Below, in pieces: positions 21,419-32,789 of a DNA stretch of 64,000 nt. The DNA comes from Malachius bipustulatus. Lineage: Eukaryota > Arthropoda > Insecta > Coleoptera > Melyridae. The stretch spans positions 13,556,014-13,620,013 of the forward strand of contig OU342638.1 in NCBI GenBank assembly GCA_910589415.1, given 5' to 3'. How positions within the stretch are numbered: the first letter of the stretch is position 1; every line of letters starts with the position of its first letter. Below the pieces are notes generated by a model, which worked only from the letters and a program-made list of their open reading frames with translations, had not been told where the DNA came from and did no database searches. Made by a program: the position numbers and the translations under genes.

Positions 21419-22735
21419 TATAAGGTACCTTGCTCGTCTTGTGAGTCAGTTTACGTGGGACAAACATCTCAACAGTTAAAAAAAATACTTATTCAACACA
21501 AAAGCGACATAAAAAATCCAGCCAAAAAGTGTGTACATAATTGGCAGATCACTGCAGAAAGACACAGGACATACAGTGTGACCCATTTGTTCTTGAAACA
21601 CCCTGTAGAATCTTAATTTATGGTGCGATTTTAAAGAAATTTCTTTTAAACCATAGAGCTTGATAAACTATATTTTGGGAGCAAAAAGCGTCTCATTCCT
21701 ACAAAATCCAGGGCCTACTAGATCAGTGTTTACTTGTAAAATCTCAAAAATTCATATTAGCGATTTTTTTAGAAAAAAACTGGGCACGCCACGGGATTCA
21801 CCAGCCCTCAAAACGGTACTGTACTAAATTTTATTGGAAATGTCAGAGTAATAAGGATCTTGCAGTTATATTAGAAATTCATAATAGAACTCCGAATTTT
21901 CATTAATTTATTCGAAAAGGTCAAAAGCTATCCATGAAAAAAGCTTAAAGTATCGAACAGTCAAAAGTGACAAATAAATTTGTAGGATAATTCCAATAAT
22001 ACATACAGTACCTATTACGTGTCTAGTGTTAATAAGCATTCATGACATAACTCTGAGAGACAACATAGAAATTGTGCGTCTAGTTGGTGATAATGTACCT
22101 ACTTTAATTTTTGATTTTTTTTGTTTTCTTTATTTTTTTATTATTATTTTTTTATCTTTTTTTTTACTTTTTTATTTTTATTTTGTTTTTTTACTTATGA
22201 TAGCTTTTGACCTTTTTCAAATTAATTTATGAAAATTCGGAGTATTATTATGAATTTCTTAAATAACTACAAGATCCTTTTTACTCTGACATTTTCAATA
22301 AAATTTAGTACAGTACCGTTTTAAGGGCTGGTGAATCCTTTGGCGTGCCCAGTTTTTTTTCTAAAAAATCACTAATACGAATTTTTGAGATTTTACAAGT
22401 AAACACTGATCTAGTAGGCCTTGGTTTTCGTAAGAATGAGACGCTTTCTTGCTCCCAAAATACAGTTTATCAAGCTCTATGATTTAAAAGAAATACTTTT
22501 AAAATCGCACCATAAATTAAGATTCTACAGGGTGTTTCAAGAACAAATGGGTCACACTGTATAATGAATTTTGATCAGACAAAAATACTGGACATGGAAA
22601 GGGTTACGGGGAAACGTTGTTTTCTGGAAATGTATATCACATAAAAAGAACAAGTACTTAATTCTTTAAATTCAAAAACTGACATACAAAATATCAGCAA
22701 CATATATTCCTTTTTAATAAATTATCAACACAACA
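21419..22735 (+). pseudogene. Penelope-like element, GIY-YIG endonuclease fragment, split by a MITE
   Basis: Translation from 21417 gives YKVPC..C...YVGQTSQ.LK...HK, the GIY-YIG endonuclease signature of Penelope-like elements, with the cysteine pair preceding YVG. The frame breaks at 21572. Beyond the inserted MITE, 22562-22650 resumes with a FLEMYHI-like motif characteristic of the end of the same domain, then stops. The reverse transcriptase that should precede it is absent, replaced by the MITE arm ending at 21418. Clearly dead. Confidence 0.7.
21574..22559. mobile_element. Foldback MITE with arms of about 370 bp, in the Penelope-like domain
   Basis: Starts CAGTGTGACCCATTTG and ends with its reverse complement. 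TA duplication at 21572-21573 and 22560-22561. Arms are near-identical inverted repeats around a T-rich centre (about 22090-22200). Each arm also contains an internal CACCCTGTAGAATC about 25 bp from its tip, the terminus used by other MITEs here. Confidence 0.85.
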
Positions 22736-23079
22736 GGGGTGACAATGAACCAATATGGGCACTTTTAACGAAAAAAAAATTCCTCGCTGGTCGGAAATTA
22801 GTTTACACTTATTTAAAATTATTAAATCGATGCAATTTCTTGTTTTTTTTTCACATTCAATTATGAATGATTCTGAAAATTAGAAGAGCAATCGCAACGA
22901 CAATTAAGTCACCTACATGCGGGTGGAAAAAATTTTCAAATTGATCTTTTAATAACGAAGATATGACAAGTTTAAAAAAATAAATTTTCTTAAAAATTGT
23001 GATCATGGTGATGGTGGTGTAGGACTGCCGAGCAAGCACATGTAATAGATATACCCTCTTAGCGTTATGAAATTCAAAT

Positions 23080-23165
23080 CGCAGCGTGGCGGAGTGTTAT
23101 TAGGCTCTGATGCGTACGGTGTTCAAATCCATGAAAGGATTTTTACTTCTTTTTAAGTAGGTGGA
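23080..23165 (+). repeat. Possible tRNA-derived SINE head
   Basis: GTGGCGGAGTG (23086) resembles a pol III A box and GTGTTCAAATCC (23119) a B box, about 35 bp apart as in a tRNA. The cloverleaf does not close well, so a functional tRNA is not proposed. It sits just beyond the 3' end of the LINE at 23190. Confidence 0.35.
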
Positions 23166-23344
23166 GTTTTAACAAAAGAAAATGCGGATAATTTTTTAAT
23201 TATATTCATGTCGCGTCAACCATTGCGGTTATTGGCGACTGATACAGTGTGTTGTAATCTACATTAGGTTTACATTTATATACTTAACTAATGACATATA
23301 TACATTATATATAGCTACAATATAGAGTTCTGATCTGGTATTGG

Positions 23345-23637
23345 TTATGTATCATCATATAAATCTATGGCTTTCAGAAAAAGTAGTATGTTGTTTAGTG
23401 AACAGGTGTTGGATGATAAGGCTTCTTCGAGATTATCTGGGATGGAATGTCTCTGGCGCTGGTCTTCGTACATAACACAAGTAATTAATATGTGTCTGAT
23501 GGTAAGGGTGCACTGACAGTGGTTACACATAGGAGGAGCTTCTTTTCTAAAGTAGTATGAGTGTGTTAGTCGGCTGTGTCCTATCCGTAGTCTCGTTATT
23601 ATGGATTGGTTTCTTCTTCCTGATGGGAGCGGAAGTG
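23345..23637 (-). pseudogene. LINE ORF2, C-terminal Cys/His domain
   Basis: The frame has RLRIGHSRLTHSY followed by C-x2-C...H...C (MCNHCQ..IRHIL..C), the conserved tail after RNase H in insect LINEs. It follows directly on the RNase H part once the element at 23638-24754 is removed. The stop is at 23345. Confidence 0.8.
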
Positions 23638-24754
23638 CCCAAACAGCACACAACATCCAATGGACGGGACGATTATGTCCATAATACGTACATGACGTCC
23701 ATGGACCTTTTGCGCTACATCCATTGGATGTCGTTTTATGTACCATATGTTTTAGTACATCAGAGGTCGTCCGTTCGATGTCCATTGAATGATTCGTTTG
23801 TACAAACCAAAATCATGTCCGAGTTTGGACGTCCCATTAATGTACATATTGTGACTTAAAATGGACATCCATATCGACACTTTTAACATCACGTTTAATG
23901 TTACTCTCAACAGGTTATTAATTGCTTTAGAATTCAATAATTCTGTAACACCACGCAAATAAACAATATTTCAAGCAATTAGTCACTTATTATTTACAAT
24001 AATTATAATTATAAATCTTGTATTACGTTAATTATCAAGAAGTGAAGGCCAATAATAGTTCAAACGAAGAAAAAGAAGAAATCCATACAAGTTATACCTA
24101 ACCTAAAAATAAAAATGAAAAATGAAAATTCATTTCGCCTTCAATGACGACATTGGTCGTATTAATCTTTCAGTTTTCGAGGTTTATTAGGTATTGAGAG
24201 TTTGTCTGTTGCGGTCCCACTATAGCAAAAGCCTCATCAATCAGTACGGAAATTGTGTGCAGTCATATAATACAAATAAACAGTGAATAAATAAATTGTG
24301 TAGTTGTATCATGTGTGCGGTAGCGCTAAGCTGACATTTTAAGAACAGCAATTTCAGAGAAGCGGCAAGCGAGAAAAATCTTCTATTTTCTGCTAAACGC
24401 TTCTCCGAATTTGCTTTTTAGTAATGTCAGTTACCACACAATTTCCGTACGGATGAAAATTGTTCATTTTTTGATCCACATAATGTACGCTAATGAACGT
24501 CCATGTTTGTGACAATGGATGTCCAAAGGACATTTTTTTAATCATACAAATTTGATCCAAAAGTAGTCCAGATTTTAATCCATACAATGTCCACTGAAGG
24601 ACTAACAATGGAGGTCCCAAACTGTGTCATTTGTATCATCCACTGGACATCCACTGAATGTACGATGTCCATATGTGGATGGCCAATGGATGTCATGGAA
24701 GTCCACAGTGGTAATAAAAATGGACATCCACTGGATGTTATTGTGCTGTTTGGG
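23638..24754. mobile_element. Non-autonomous DNA element with 13-bp TIR and dense GGATGTCC subterminal repeats
   Basis: CCCAAACAGCACA at the left end and TGTGCTGTTTGGG at the right. A 2-bp TG flanks both sides, and removing the element plus one TG rejoins the LINE frame. Variants of TGGACATCCA/TGGATGTCC occur many times within about 250 bp of each end (for example 23663, 23712, 24517, 24650, 24720) and not in the middle, like transposase-binding arrays. No transposase frame. Superfamily not assigned; the 2-bp duplication and subterminal arrays recall EnSpm-type elements, but the tip does not match. Confidence 0.75.
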
Positions 24755-25450
24755 TGTATATCTGACACTTGGTTTTGATTCCCCTAATTTCGAAATAGCT
24801 TTTATTTTGTCCCATTCAATTTGCCACTGATCTATTAGGCTTTTCTTAAAGTGATTTGTTAAGTCAAGATGCGATGTCTTGTTAACTTCTCTTGATTGCG
24901 GTGAGGTGATTGCCTTTTTTGCCTGCCTGTCTGCTTCTTCATTCCCAAGAATACCCATATGTGATGGTATGTAGACGAGTCTTATTGATTTTTGCGGTTG
25001 CAAGTTACTAATTTCGATTTTTATTGCTTCTATTAATGGGTTGTTCTTGGACTCCCCTCCTATCGTTTTTATGGCACTCAAGGAGTCCCCGCAGATAAGA
25101 ATCTCTCTATTTGGTAGGTCTTTGGCATTTTGGATGGCTTGGTATATGGCGTAGATCTCTCCTGTGTATACAGAGTTGTGACTTGGGAGGCTGCACAATG
25201 ATACGTTTTGAGGTGTTGACACAGATACTCCAATTCTTCTGTTTTCTACTTTTGACGCATCCGTATATATAAACGTAGCCTTGGGGTGTTCGTTTTTCAG
25301 CCTTAGGAATTCATTTTGGAAGATGATAGGGAGCGTTTCAGACTTTTTGAGGGAGCTAAGGTGGGTATTAATTTTAACAGGCGGTGATATCCAGGGAGGG
25401 TTCGGTTTATTGGGGTTTTGGAATATTTCTGGGAATGTGTGCATGTTCAT
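24755..25450 (-). pseudogene. LINE ORF2, RNase H domain
   Basis: Frame with FIYTDASK (first catalytic Asp), a GEIYAI glutamate, CGDSLSAI (second Asp) and PSHMGILGNEEAD (His and final Asp region), in the correct order and spacing for a retroelement RNase H. The frame reads into the inserted element at its C-terminal side. It is offset from the preceding reverse-transcriptase frame by a frameshift near 25452. Confidence 0.85.
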
Positions 25451-25453
25451 GAT

Positions 25454-25952
25454 TTAAACGATTTTGCCTAAGCGGAGCGAGAAGGGTAAGGTTAGGTGGT
25501 TGCCAGTATTATTGTAGATGGTTGATGTCCGTTGTGGGAATATGGTCTTTCGATATGGATTTAAGGGATTGATTGCAACTCCAGTTGCGTAGGACAGGGC
25601 TAATTGCGCTCTTCTATATTGAAGTGGGGGTTCTGCAGCTAGGCAGTTCATGCTCAAGTTAGGGCTTGTTCGGAAAGCTCCATAAGCTACACGCAATGCT
25701 GTAGCTTGTATTGTGTCCAGCCTTTTTAGGTTATTTTTCGAGCTTGTCACATATAAGACAGAGCCAAAGTCTATTCGTGGTCTCAGTAGGTGCCTGTTAA
25801 TGCACATCAAGGTTTCTGGATCCGTTCCCCATGTTTGGTGTGAAAGGGATTTCATTAGGTCGATTACTTTCATGGCAGATTTTCTTATTTGGTCTATATG
25901 GTGTTTCCAGGTTAGTCTTCGGTCGAATGTTACTCCCAGAAATTTTTGTTTC
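25454..25952 (-). pseudogene. LINE ORF2, reverse-transcriptase thumb and connector
   Basis: Carries RPRIDFGSVLY, LKRLDTIQATALR and GAFRTSP, the standard region between the palm and RNase H. Frameshifts on both sides (about 25452 and 25950) separate it from neighbours, so ORF2 is no longer translatable as one protein. Confidence 0.8.
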
Positions 25953-25953
25953 T

Positions 25954-27340
25954 CTACGTGTATGTTATGTCTTCATTGTATAGTTTGAGAGATGGAGTTG
26001 GGCAAGTTTTCTTTGAGAATATCATGCATTTTGTTTTGGCAACTGAGAATTTAAAGCCTGTGCTGTTGGACCAATTTTCTAGTTCAGAAATTGTTTTTTG
26101 CACGACTTTGGTAAGTGATTTTGGTTCTCTACCCTTGCAGTAGATTATTATGTCATCGACGTAGAGGGATATCTTCACTGGTCTTTCTACTTTTCGCGTG
26201 CTTTCACTTATTGCTACGAGGAATAGCGTAACACTGAGTACGGATCCCTGGGGTATTCCATTCTCTACTGTTCTTGCATGTGAGGTCTGAGAGTTGACTT
26301 TAACTTTGATTTGTCTGTTTGCCAGGAAATTTGTCACAAACTCCAGTATGTTTCCTCTTAGGTTCCACGATGAAAGTGTGTTGAGGATATTACAACGCCA
26401 GGTCATGTCATAGGCTTTTTCCAGGTCAAAGAATACACATAAAAGTTTTTGATTGTGGGAAAATGCTTCATGAATTTCTGATTCAAGATCTACTATGGAA
26501 TCGTTTATCGATCTTTGCTTTCTAAATCCATTTTGGAATTGACTTATTAAGCTGTTTGTCTCCAGGTACCACATAAGCCGATTATTGATTACCTTTTCCA
26601 GGAGCTTGCACATACAGCATGTTAAGGAAATGGGGCGATATGATAGTGGATCCTCTCTTGGTTTGCCTGGTTTATGTATTGGTATTATTGTTGCCTGTGA
26701 CCAAAGACTTGGGAACCGATGGTGTTTCCAGATAACGTTGAAAATAGACAACATATATTCCCTGGCTACGGAAGGGAGTTTTTGCAGAAATATGTTTGGA
26801 ATGTCATCTGGGCCTGCTGAGCTGTTTTTGAGAGTAGACAGTGCACATTCTAGTTCTCTAATTGTTATATCTTCATTTATCGGGCAGTACTGGTGCTGGT
26901 TTCTTTCCAAGGTTTGATTCTCGATATTATTCTTGTGACGTATAAAAGATTCACTGTAGTTCTTATTACTTGAGGTTTTCTGGATGCTATCTGCCAATGC
27001 TTCGACCATTTCTGAGTCTGTGGTTAGCTATTTGCCTTTATAGTTTAGATAGTTTATTTTCGTGTTGGAGGGGATTCCGTTTACTTTCTTTATATCTGAT
27101 TCCACATTTGGCTGAGAGAAGTGGTTGAGCTTATGGAGGATACAAATTCAGACCAGGAATTTCGTTTGCTTTGTTTAATTATTCTGCGGGCATTTGCTCT
27201 GAGTTTTTTAAATTCGGTAAGGTTTTCTTCCGTTCGGTGTCTTTTGAGACGGTTCAATGCTTTCTTACTCAGTCTAAGTGCTTGTTTGCATTTATCGTTC
27301 CACCAAGGGACAGTTTTTTGCCCGTTGATCCTTTGTGTCT
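25954..27340 (-). pseudogene. LINE ORF2, reverse-transcriptase fingers and palm plus linker
   Basis: From 27009 downward: LKNSSAGPDDIPN, SYRPISLTCCMCKLLEKVI, GFRKQRS, FFDLEKAYD (first Asp), GIPQGSVLS, and YVDD (catalytic pair). Upstream, 27010-27340 in broken frames encodes the WWNDKC linker between endonuclease and reverse transcriptase. All catalytic residues are present, but at least one stop (about 27030) and the flanking frameshifts disable it. Confidence 0.85.
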
Positions 27341-27352
27341 TACCGACATATA

Positions 27353-27993
27353 CAGGGTGATCCCGAAATGGCGGACACGGTATACAGGGTGTTGTAGAGG
27401 ATGTTCAGAAAGACTGTAAATTTAAAACAAAAATTGTCTCCTCGCCTTCGTTACTGATATATTGTCCTTTTGTCCTTTTTCTAAACTTTAAATCAAAACG
27501 GCAGTCAAATTTAAACAACCTCCACTGGCAAAGCACATGATTTGACATAACTATTACGATAGAGTTTGCGTTTTATTTTTATTATTATCGGGAACGGAAT
27601 TACAGGCATTCAAAGTTTACCTATTCCCTGAGTTCGACAAAAATTTTTCAATGTGGCATTGTTGTTCAAATTCGAGCTCAACAATGCAACTAAAATAGAT
27701 TTTGATTAATATTATCGGATATGTTTCCCCGCAACGATTATTGTTTTGAACATTGTTGAAATTTCCATTTCATATGTTTCCACGGTAATATCTATCTGGG
27801 TATTATTGTAGACCTACACATTATTTTTCTCCCTTAAGAAGGGTAGTGCAGTCTTGTGACTTTTTTTTCCACAAAAGTGGTCATATCTTCTTAAGGGAGC
27901 CATACTGGAGAAAACAGTAAATAAAACTTAGAATCCTTAATCCACAATGGATGCTGTGGTGCTGTCCGTGTCCGCCATTTCGGGATCACCCTG
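27353..27993. mobile_element. Foldback MITE, CAGGGTGATCCCG tips, TA target
   Basis: The left tip CAGGGTGATCCCGAAATGGC is mirrored at 27974-27993. TA at 27351-27352 and 27994-27995. A second tip-like sequence, TACAGGGTGTTG, occurs about 30 bp inside. It sits in the linker region of the LINE. Confidence 0.8.
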
Positions 27994-28121
27994 TATTTCT
28001 GCTGCCTGTAGGATTAAAGTATTGAAGTTGCTTACTAATGTGTCAACATCGTTGTTACCAAGTGTGTCAAGTGGTCCATTCTGTGTTATGTAAGATGAAT
28101 AGGCTTCCCAATCTGCATCTT

Positions 28122-28500
28122 TTAAGTTCCACTTAGATGTGAGAAATATCTATGCTGCGTTGTTTCTAGTGTATTTTCAATTTTTATGGGGAAATGGTCG
28201 CTACCATGTAGGTGCGAAAATGTCTCCCAACCTAGGAACGGTGTAATGCTGGGGTGGCATAATGACAGATCTAATGCAGAAAATCCTCCGGTTACTGAAT
28301 TAAAGCGTGTTGGGCTTCCAGTATTTAATAGGACTAGATCTGTTTGGGTTATGAAATTTTCTATACGTGCCCCTGCTGGATTTGTCACTTCGGATCCCCA
28401 TAATATATTGTGTGCATTGAAGTCACCAACAATTAAGTATGGTATTGGAAGTTGTCTACATAAATCTAGGAGTTCCTGCAGATTCACATCTCTTCCGTGA
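28122..28500 (-). pseudogene. LINE endonuclease, C-terminal half
   Basis: Carries GDFNAHN (catalytic Asp/Asn), ALDLSL and GSDHFPI (the SDH box) of the apurinic-type endonuclease. It reads in frame into 29366-29674 once the MITE at 28509-29365 and one TA are removed. All expected catalytic residues are visible here. Confidence 0.85.
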
Positions 28501-28508
28501 GGTATATA

Positions 28509-29365
28509 CAGGGTGTCTGCTTAAGGCTGGCCACCGGCTATATCTCGGAAACTAATGGGCCTAGAACCTCAAAATAAAAATTTCCAAATATAAGTGATCA
28601 CGGGAAATTCAATGAAAATATTTTCAAGATTGCCGCACTTCCGGAAATACCGGAAGTTGACACCTACTTCGTTATTTTAATGGAAACACCCTGTAAAATA
28701 TTATATTTTTTAAATGTCTGAAGAAATCGAATACAGGTGGTTTTAACCATTGGAATTTAGATTAAGCGGTTTATGAGTTATAAACAAGTGAAAATCGAAA
28801 ATTTTCAACTTCAAATCAGTCTAGAACTAGAACGGCTCAAGATATCTAGAAACGGTTTACATGTCCCTATCCTAACTTTTTACATAGTTTCCTACTATAG
28901 TGTGGTTTAAATTTTAATACAGGGTGATGAAAAATCGGATAATTTTCAACACCCTGTATTAAAATTTACTCCACATAGTGGGATGAAACATGAAAAGTTA
29001 GTATAGGGACATGTAAACCGTTTTTAGATATCTTGAGCCGTTCTAGTTCTAGACTGCTTTGAAGTTGAAATTTTTCGATTTTCATTTGTTTATAACTCAT
29101 AAACCGCTCAATCTAAATTCCAATGATTAAAACCACCTGTATTCGATTTCTTTAGACATTTAAAAAATATAATATTTTACAGGATGTTTCCGTTAAAATA
29201 ACGAAGTAGATGTCAACTTCCGGTATTTACGGAAGTGCGGCCATCTTGAAAATATTTTCATTGAATTTCCCGTGATCACTTATGTCTGGAAATTTTTTAT
29301 TTTGAGGTTATAGGCCCATTAGTTTCCGAGATATAGCCGGTGGCCAGCCTTAAGCAGACACCCTG
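28509..29365. mobile_element. Foldback MITE with composite arms, TA target
   Basis: CAGGGTGTCTGCTTAAGGC at the left is mirrored at the right end. TA at 28507-28508 and 29366-29367. Each arm (about 185 bp) is itself bounded by CAGGGTGT...ACACCCTG. The inner palindrome, about 28695-29175, is shared with the MITE at 53562-54579 although the outer arms differ, and a third small palindrome with the same tips lies at the centre (28919-28962). Excision exactly restores the LINE endonuclease frame. Confidence 0.85.
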
Positions 29366-29676
29366 TATAGGTTACAGACCGTGATTTTTCTTGGGAACTT
29401 AATTGAAATGGCAACTGCTTCAAGATTCGTAGTCAAAGTTAGTTCTGTTGCTTGGTACTGGTCATCTACATAGATGGCTACTCCGCCACTGGCAATTGTT
29501 TCGGTCTCTCTATTTTTGTAAAAGCAGTTATATCCTCTTAATTTGTGGAAAAAGATGTTCTTGTAGTGAGTTTCTTGAAGACAAAGAAGCGATGGTCTGT
29601 TTCGATAGAGTATAGCTTGAAGTTCCGCGAGGTGGGCTACCAGCCCCTGTATATTCCACTGTAGTATGAATGTTGT
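29366..29676 (-). pseudogene. LINE ORF2 start, endonuclease N-terminal half
   Basis: Starts FILQWNIQGL and contains CLQETH (catalytic Glu) and GGVAIYV. No ATG lies between the ORF1 stop (TAA at 29677-29679) and the QWN motif; ORF2 is in the same frame as the end of ORF1. Confidence 0.8.
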
Positions 29677-30869
29677 TTATGAGTGATCAGGACCGCCTGG
29701 TTGAGAGCAGCAGTTTGAGCTGTCAGATTCCTCTCCGGATTGATCAGTGGTTTGTCCATGCTGTAATGTTTTAATTTTATTTTTCAGGCGGGTGATGCGG
29801 TTTTTTATTCCCCGTTTGTCTAATAATGGGTATATGCAGTGGAGTAGCACCAATAGCTCATCGATATCTTCTGTATAATTTTTTGCAATTGAGAGAGGGG
29901 ATCTGGCGCTGCTGAAGCATTTTCCACAAAATCACATAGTTGGTTAAAGTTCAGAACGTAACTGTTTGGTTTACTTTCTAGCATTTTTTTAACAGAGTCC
30001 ATTTGCTCTTCCAGGGGAGTTAAGCTTTCTACAGAGTCACTTTTCTTAATTTTCTTTGTCGTGTGTTTATTTCTTGGCTTTTTGAATTGAAATTCTACAG
30101 TGTCCTTGGCGGTACTGTTTGAATGTGGTTCTGGAAATTCTTCGACGGGTGTGGAAGCTGGAGAAGTCGATGGGGCATTGCGTTTCAGATTGATTGTAAA
30201 GTCACCGGTCTCTCTCTGTAGAGGGGGGATTTCCTCATTTATTACGATGTCATTTTCAAGTTTACTTGGACATTGATCTGCTACGTGACCAGTTTTTTTG
30301 CAGTTGAAGCAGACTAAGTCATCATATGAGAGGAATATTCTATAGTTGGTGTTTTCATATTTTAAAACTATTGACGTAGGCAGGGTGGTGTCGTCTTCTG
30401 ATTGGACATAGATTTGTCTACGAAAACTGAGTACATGTGAAAATTGTTCGTCCAACATTCCGGCTCTTAGGAAAGATATCTTAGATACTGTTTTGAGTCC
30501 AATCTTTTTTATTAAAGGTTCTAGAACGTCGTGAGGGATTGTTGGGCACACGTTTGACATTATTATTCTTCGTGCTGGTGTAATGAGGCGACGAACATTC
30601 AACTCTAGTTCCTGAATTTTTATTTTCGAGAAATTGTTAACTATTGTATTGACGTATTCTACACTTGAAAGGTAAATACATATTCGGTTATTGGAAATTC
30701 GGGATGCAAATATTATATTTCTTGGTTCCACTATGTTTGCTACGGCTGTGACATAATCGTTTAATTTTAGTTCTTCGTTTACTTCAATAATTATGGCTTG
30801 TTCTTTTATTGGAAATTTAGTTGGAGTTGCGGGACGTTGACTGGCGGTTCTGTAGTCAGAACCAGCCAT
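29677..30869 (-). pseudogene. LINE ORF1, nucleic-acid-binding protein with CCHC knuckle
   Basis: Starts at ATG 30869. The N-terminal half resembles an RRM-like fold seen in ORF1 proteins (alternating strands, no sharp motif). A single C-x2-C-x4-H-x4-C knuckle (CFNCKKTGHVADQC) lies near residue 190, followed by a Pro/Ser-rich basic tail. The uninterrupted frame ends at 29820, but the A6 run at 29879-29884 looks shifted: the neighbouring frame continues for about 65 residues to the TAA at 29677. A one-base loss is the simplest reading; programmed -1 slippage is not excluded. Confidence 0.75.
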
Positions 30870-31458
30870 GATTTATTCTAGTGAGGTATTGGTGTTGATT
30901 TATGTAGTTTTATTGTTATTTAATCGGAATATTCAGTGGTCGAATGATTCCCATGCTGATCCTGGTATAGTCAGAAATAAGAGCAAGCTGGCAGCCTCGC
31001 CGCCTCAAGATTTTTTACTCTGTTTCACGTGCGATTAGGAGTATAATAATTGATAAGATGATGAATTTCAATTAAAATAGTATTTCTATCTTACTTGATG
31101 GCTCCTTTGTTGTAGTGAATTTTTCAACAATAAATTTCTGATAGGTAGAAGCACTAGCCAGTTATATGAAGATGTATTTTTCTAAGAAAACAGTATTATA
31201 AAACCACTGTAATCTATGAAACAAATTGAATAATAATAAATTATTATATCAATTACAGCAATCCGATTGTTGAAAAACAATAATGCTTTCTGAACGACAC
31301 ACTTACTCCAACGGTATGGTGAAGACAGAGATCAACACTGTAATCACTTTAAAATGCGGAACTCGTTGTGAACACCACATTCAGTGAACAATTCCATAAA
31401 AAAATCCCATATTCATTATTGAATCGCATAAAAATTAGTTATTTATGCAACAAGTGCA

Positions 31459-31551
31459 TAAAGTGGTACTTTTTTTCACGACTGGGAAGTTTGACCGCAT
31501 GAGCCGCAGCCGAATTCGGCAATTCCAGAAGTGAAAAAAGCCACTTTATGC
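31459..31551. repeat. Small foldback repeat
   Basis: TGCATAAAGTGG...TTTTTCAC is mirrored by GTGAAAAAAG.CCACTTTATGCA around a GC-richer centre. MITE-like; no target duplication determined. Confidence 0.6.
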
Positions 31552-31837
31552 ATATTATGTTGCACACAAATTTTTATCTACGATGAGTGACTTGAATTAG
31601 AATGAAAAGTTATTATAAAAAAAAAATTCCAATACATTCATATCTTATGTAAGTATTTCTTTGATGCTATTAACGCTTTTTTCATCACGTCAGTTCATAA
31701 AGGTGACATATATTGCTTGATATACACTTCTTTAGATTTTTGAGGTAGGTACCTACCTAACAGATTTTGTGCAGCCATATTTGATTGAATAATAGTTTCT
31801 TCTTTCATTCATGATTAAATGAAAACATAAAATATAT

Positions 31838-31960
31838 AATTTGATTGAAAATAATTTCTTCTGGGGTAGAAGATATTTCATTCATTGAATCATCTACAAT
31901 GGTATCCATTTTAGGTAACTAAACGACGCAAAACACAAAATATTAATTGTACATAGATCT
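31838..31960 (+). repeat. Second copy of dispersed repeat 10070-10190
   Basis: Near-identical over about 120 bp. Differences are a few bases and a 5-bp gap after TTAATTGTA. Confidence 0.7.
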
Positions 31961-32789
31961 GGCGCTCTGCTAATTTAAATTATAATTTCGACTTTTTGAC
32001 ACGTAACATTTCACTTACGCTTACGAGTGATTTTAGCTTTTTATCCATGCATGGTATGGTAACCATGAATGCCAGGGGTAGTTAGTTCCTGCCAGGTTGG
32101 AGGAAGGCGCTGTACTGTTGCCAGTTTATCCATTTACAATAATCCCTCTCTTAGTTCATGCTCTTTGATAGAATCATTGACAAAATTGACGTTTCTGCTT
32201 TGAAAGCTTGAAAAGTGACAAATGACATTTGAATACATAGAATATAAATGAATAGGATCGATTCTTAGGTTTCGATCTTATCATGCGCAATATATATAGC
32301 AGTTGCTATATGGTTTGGGTCCTTTCAATATCGAGATAAATGTGGACAGTTAGGAGCTGAAACGCAGAATTATCGCGGCAGATAATCAAATAAGAGGAAA
32401 CCATGAAGTAATGCGCAGGGCAACGGAAAATTTATTCAAAATGTCAAGGAAATGGGTCGAGTTTATTTTCTTATTGATTCTGTTTAATGGTGCCAAGTAG
32501 TTTTTGTCGCAATTGTATTGTAGGACTACCAAATTTCATTAAATTCCATCAATTCAAAAGATTGCTCATCAAAAATATCGGCAAAATACATGAATCACCG
32601 TGTAACATCGAAACGAAGGGCCTCAGAAAAATTTAAAAACCAGATACTGAATCATCTTGAAAAACTAGACGACCTACTCTTAAGCCATGTCGGTCTGCTG
32701 TTGAAACACCCTGTATACTTTATCTACATCGATTTTTACCTAAATCAAACACATTCAAGACATAAGGAATTTGAAAAGCGAGTGACGAC

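Larger units (their letters stand above)
23190..31010 (-). mobile_element. I-group-like LINE with RNase H, nearly full length, carrying three nested DNA elements
   Basis: Minus-strand order from 31010: short 5' leader, ORF1 (30869-29677), endonuclease (29674-28122, interrupted), linker and reverse transcriptase (27345-25454), RNase H (25450-24755), C-terminal Cys/His domain (23637-23345), 3' UTR to about 23190. Interrupted by MITEs at 28509-29365 and 27353-27993 and by a DNA element at 23638-24754. EN-RT-RNase H order with a CCHC ORF1 fits the I/Loa/R1 superfamily rather than Jockey or CR1. Exact ends were not confirmed by target duplication. Confidence 0.75.
31011..32589. other. Repeat-rich intergenic DNA
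   Basis: Holds a small foldback at 31459-31551 (TGCATAAAGTGG arms), the dispersed repeat at 31838-31960 shared with 10070-10190, and 32160-32340, which resembles 50600-50760 (TGACGTTTCT.CTTTGAAAGCTTGA). No genes seen. Confidence 0.55.

Noticed and set aside
22026..22232. Phe-rich hydrophobic ORF
   Set aside because: Translation of the T-rich centre of a foldback MITE.
23080..23150. Functional tRNA gene
   Set aside because: A- and B-box-like sequences are present but no closing acceptor stem or sound anticodon arm; kept only as a possible SINE head.
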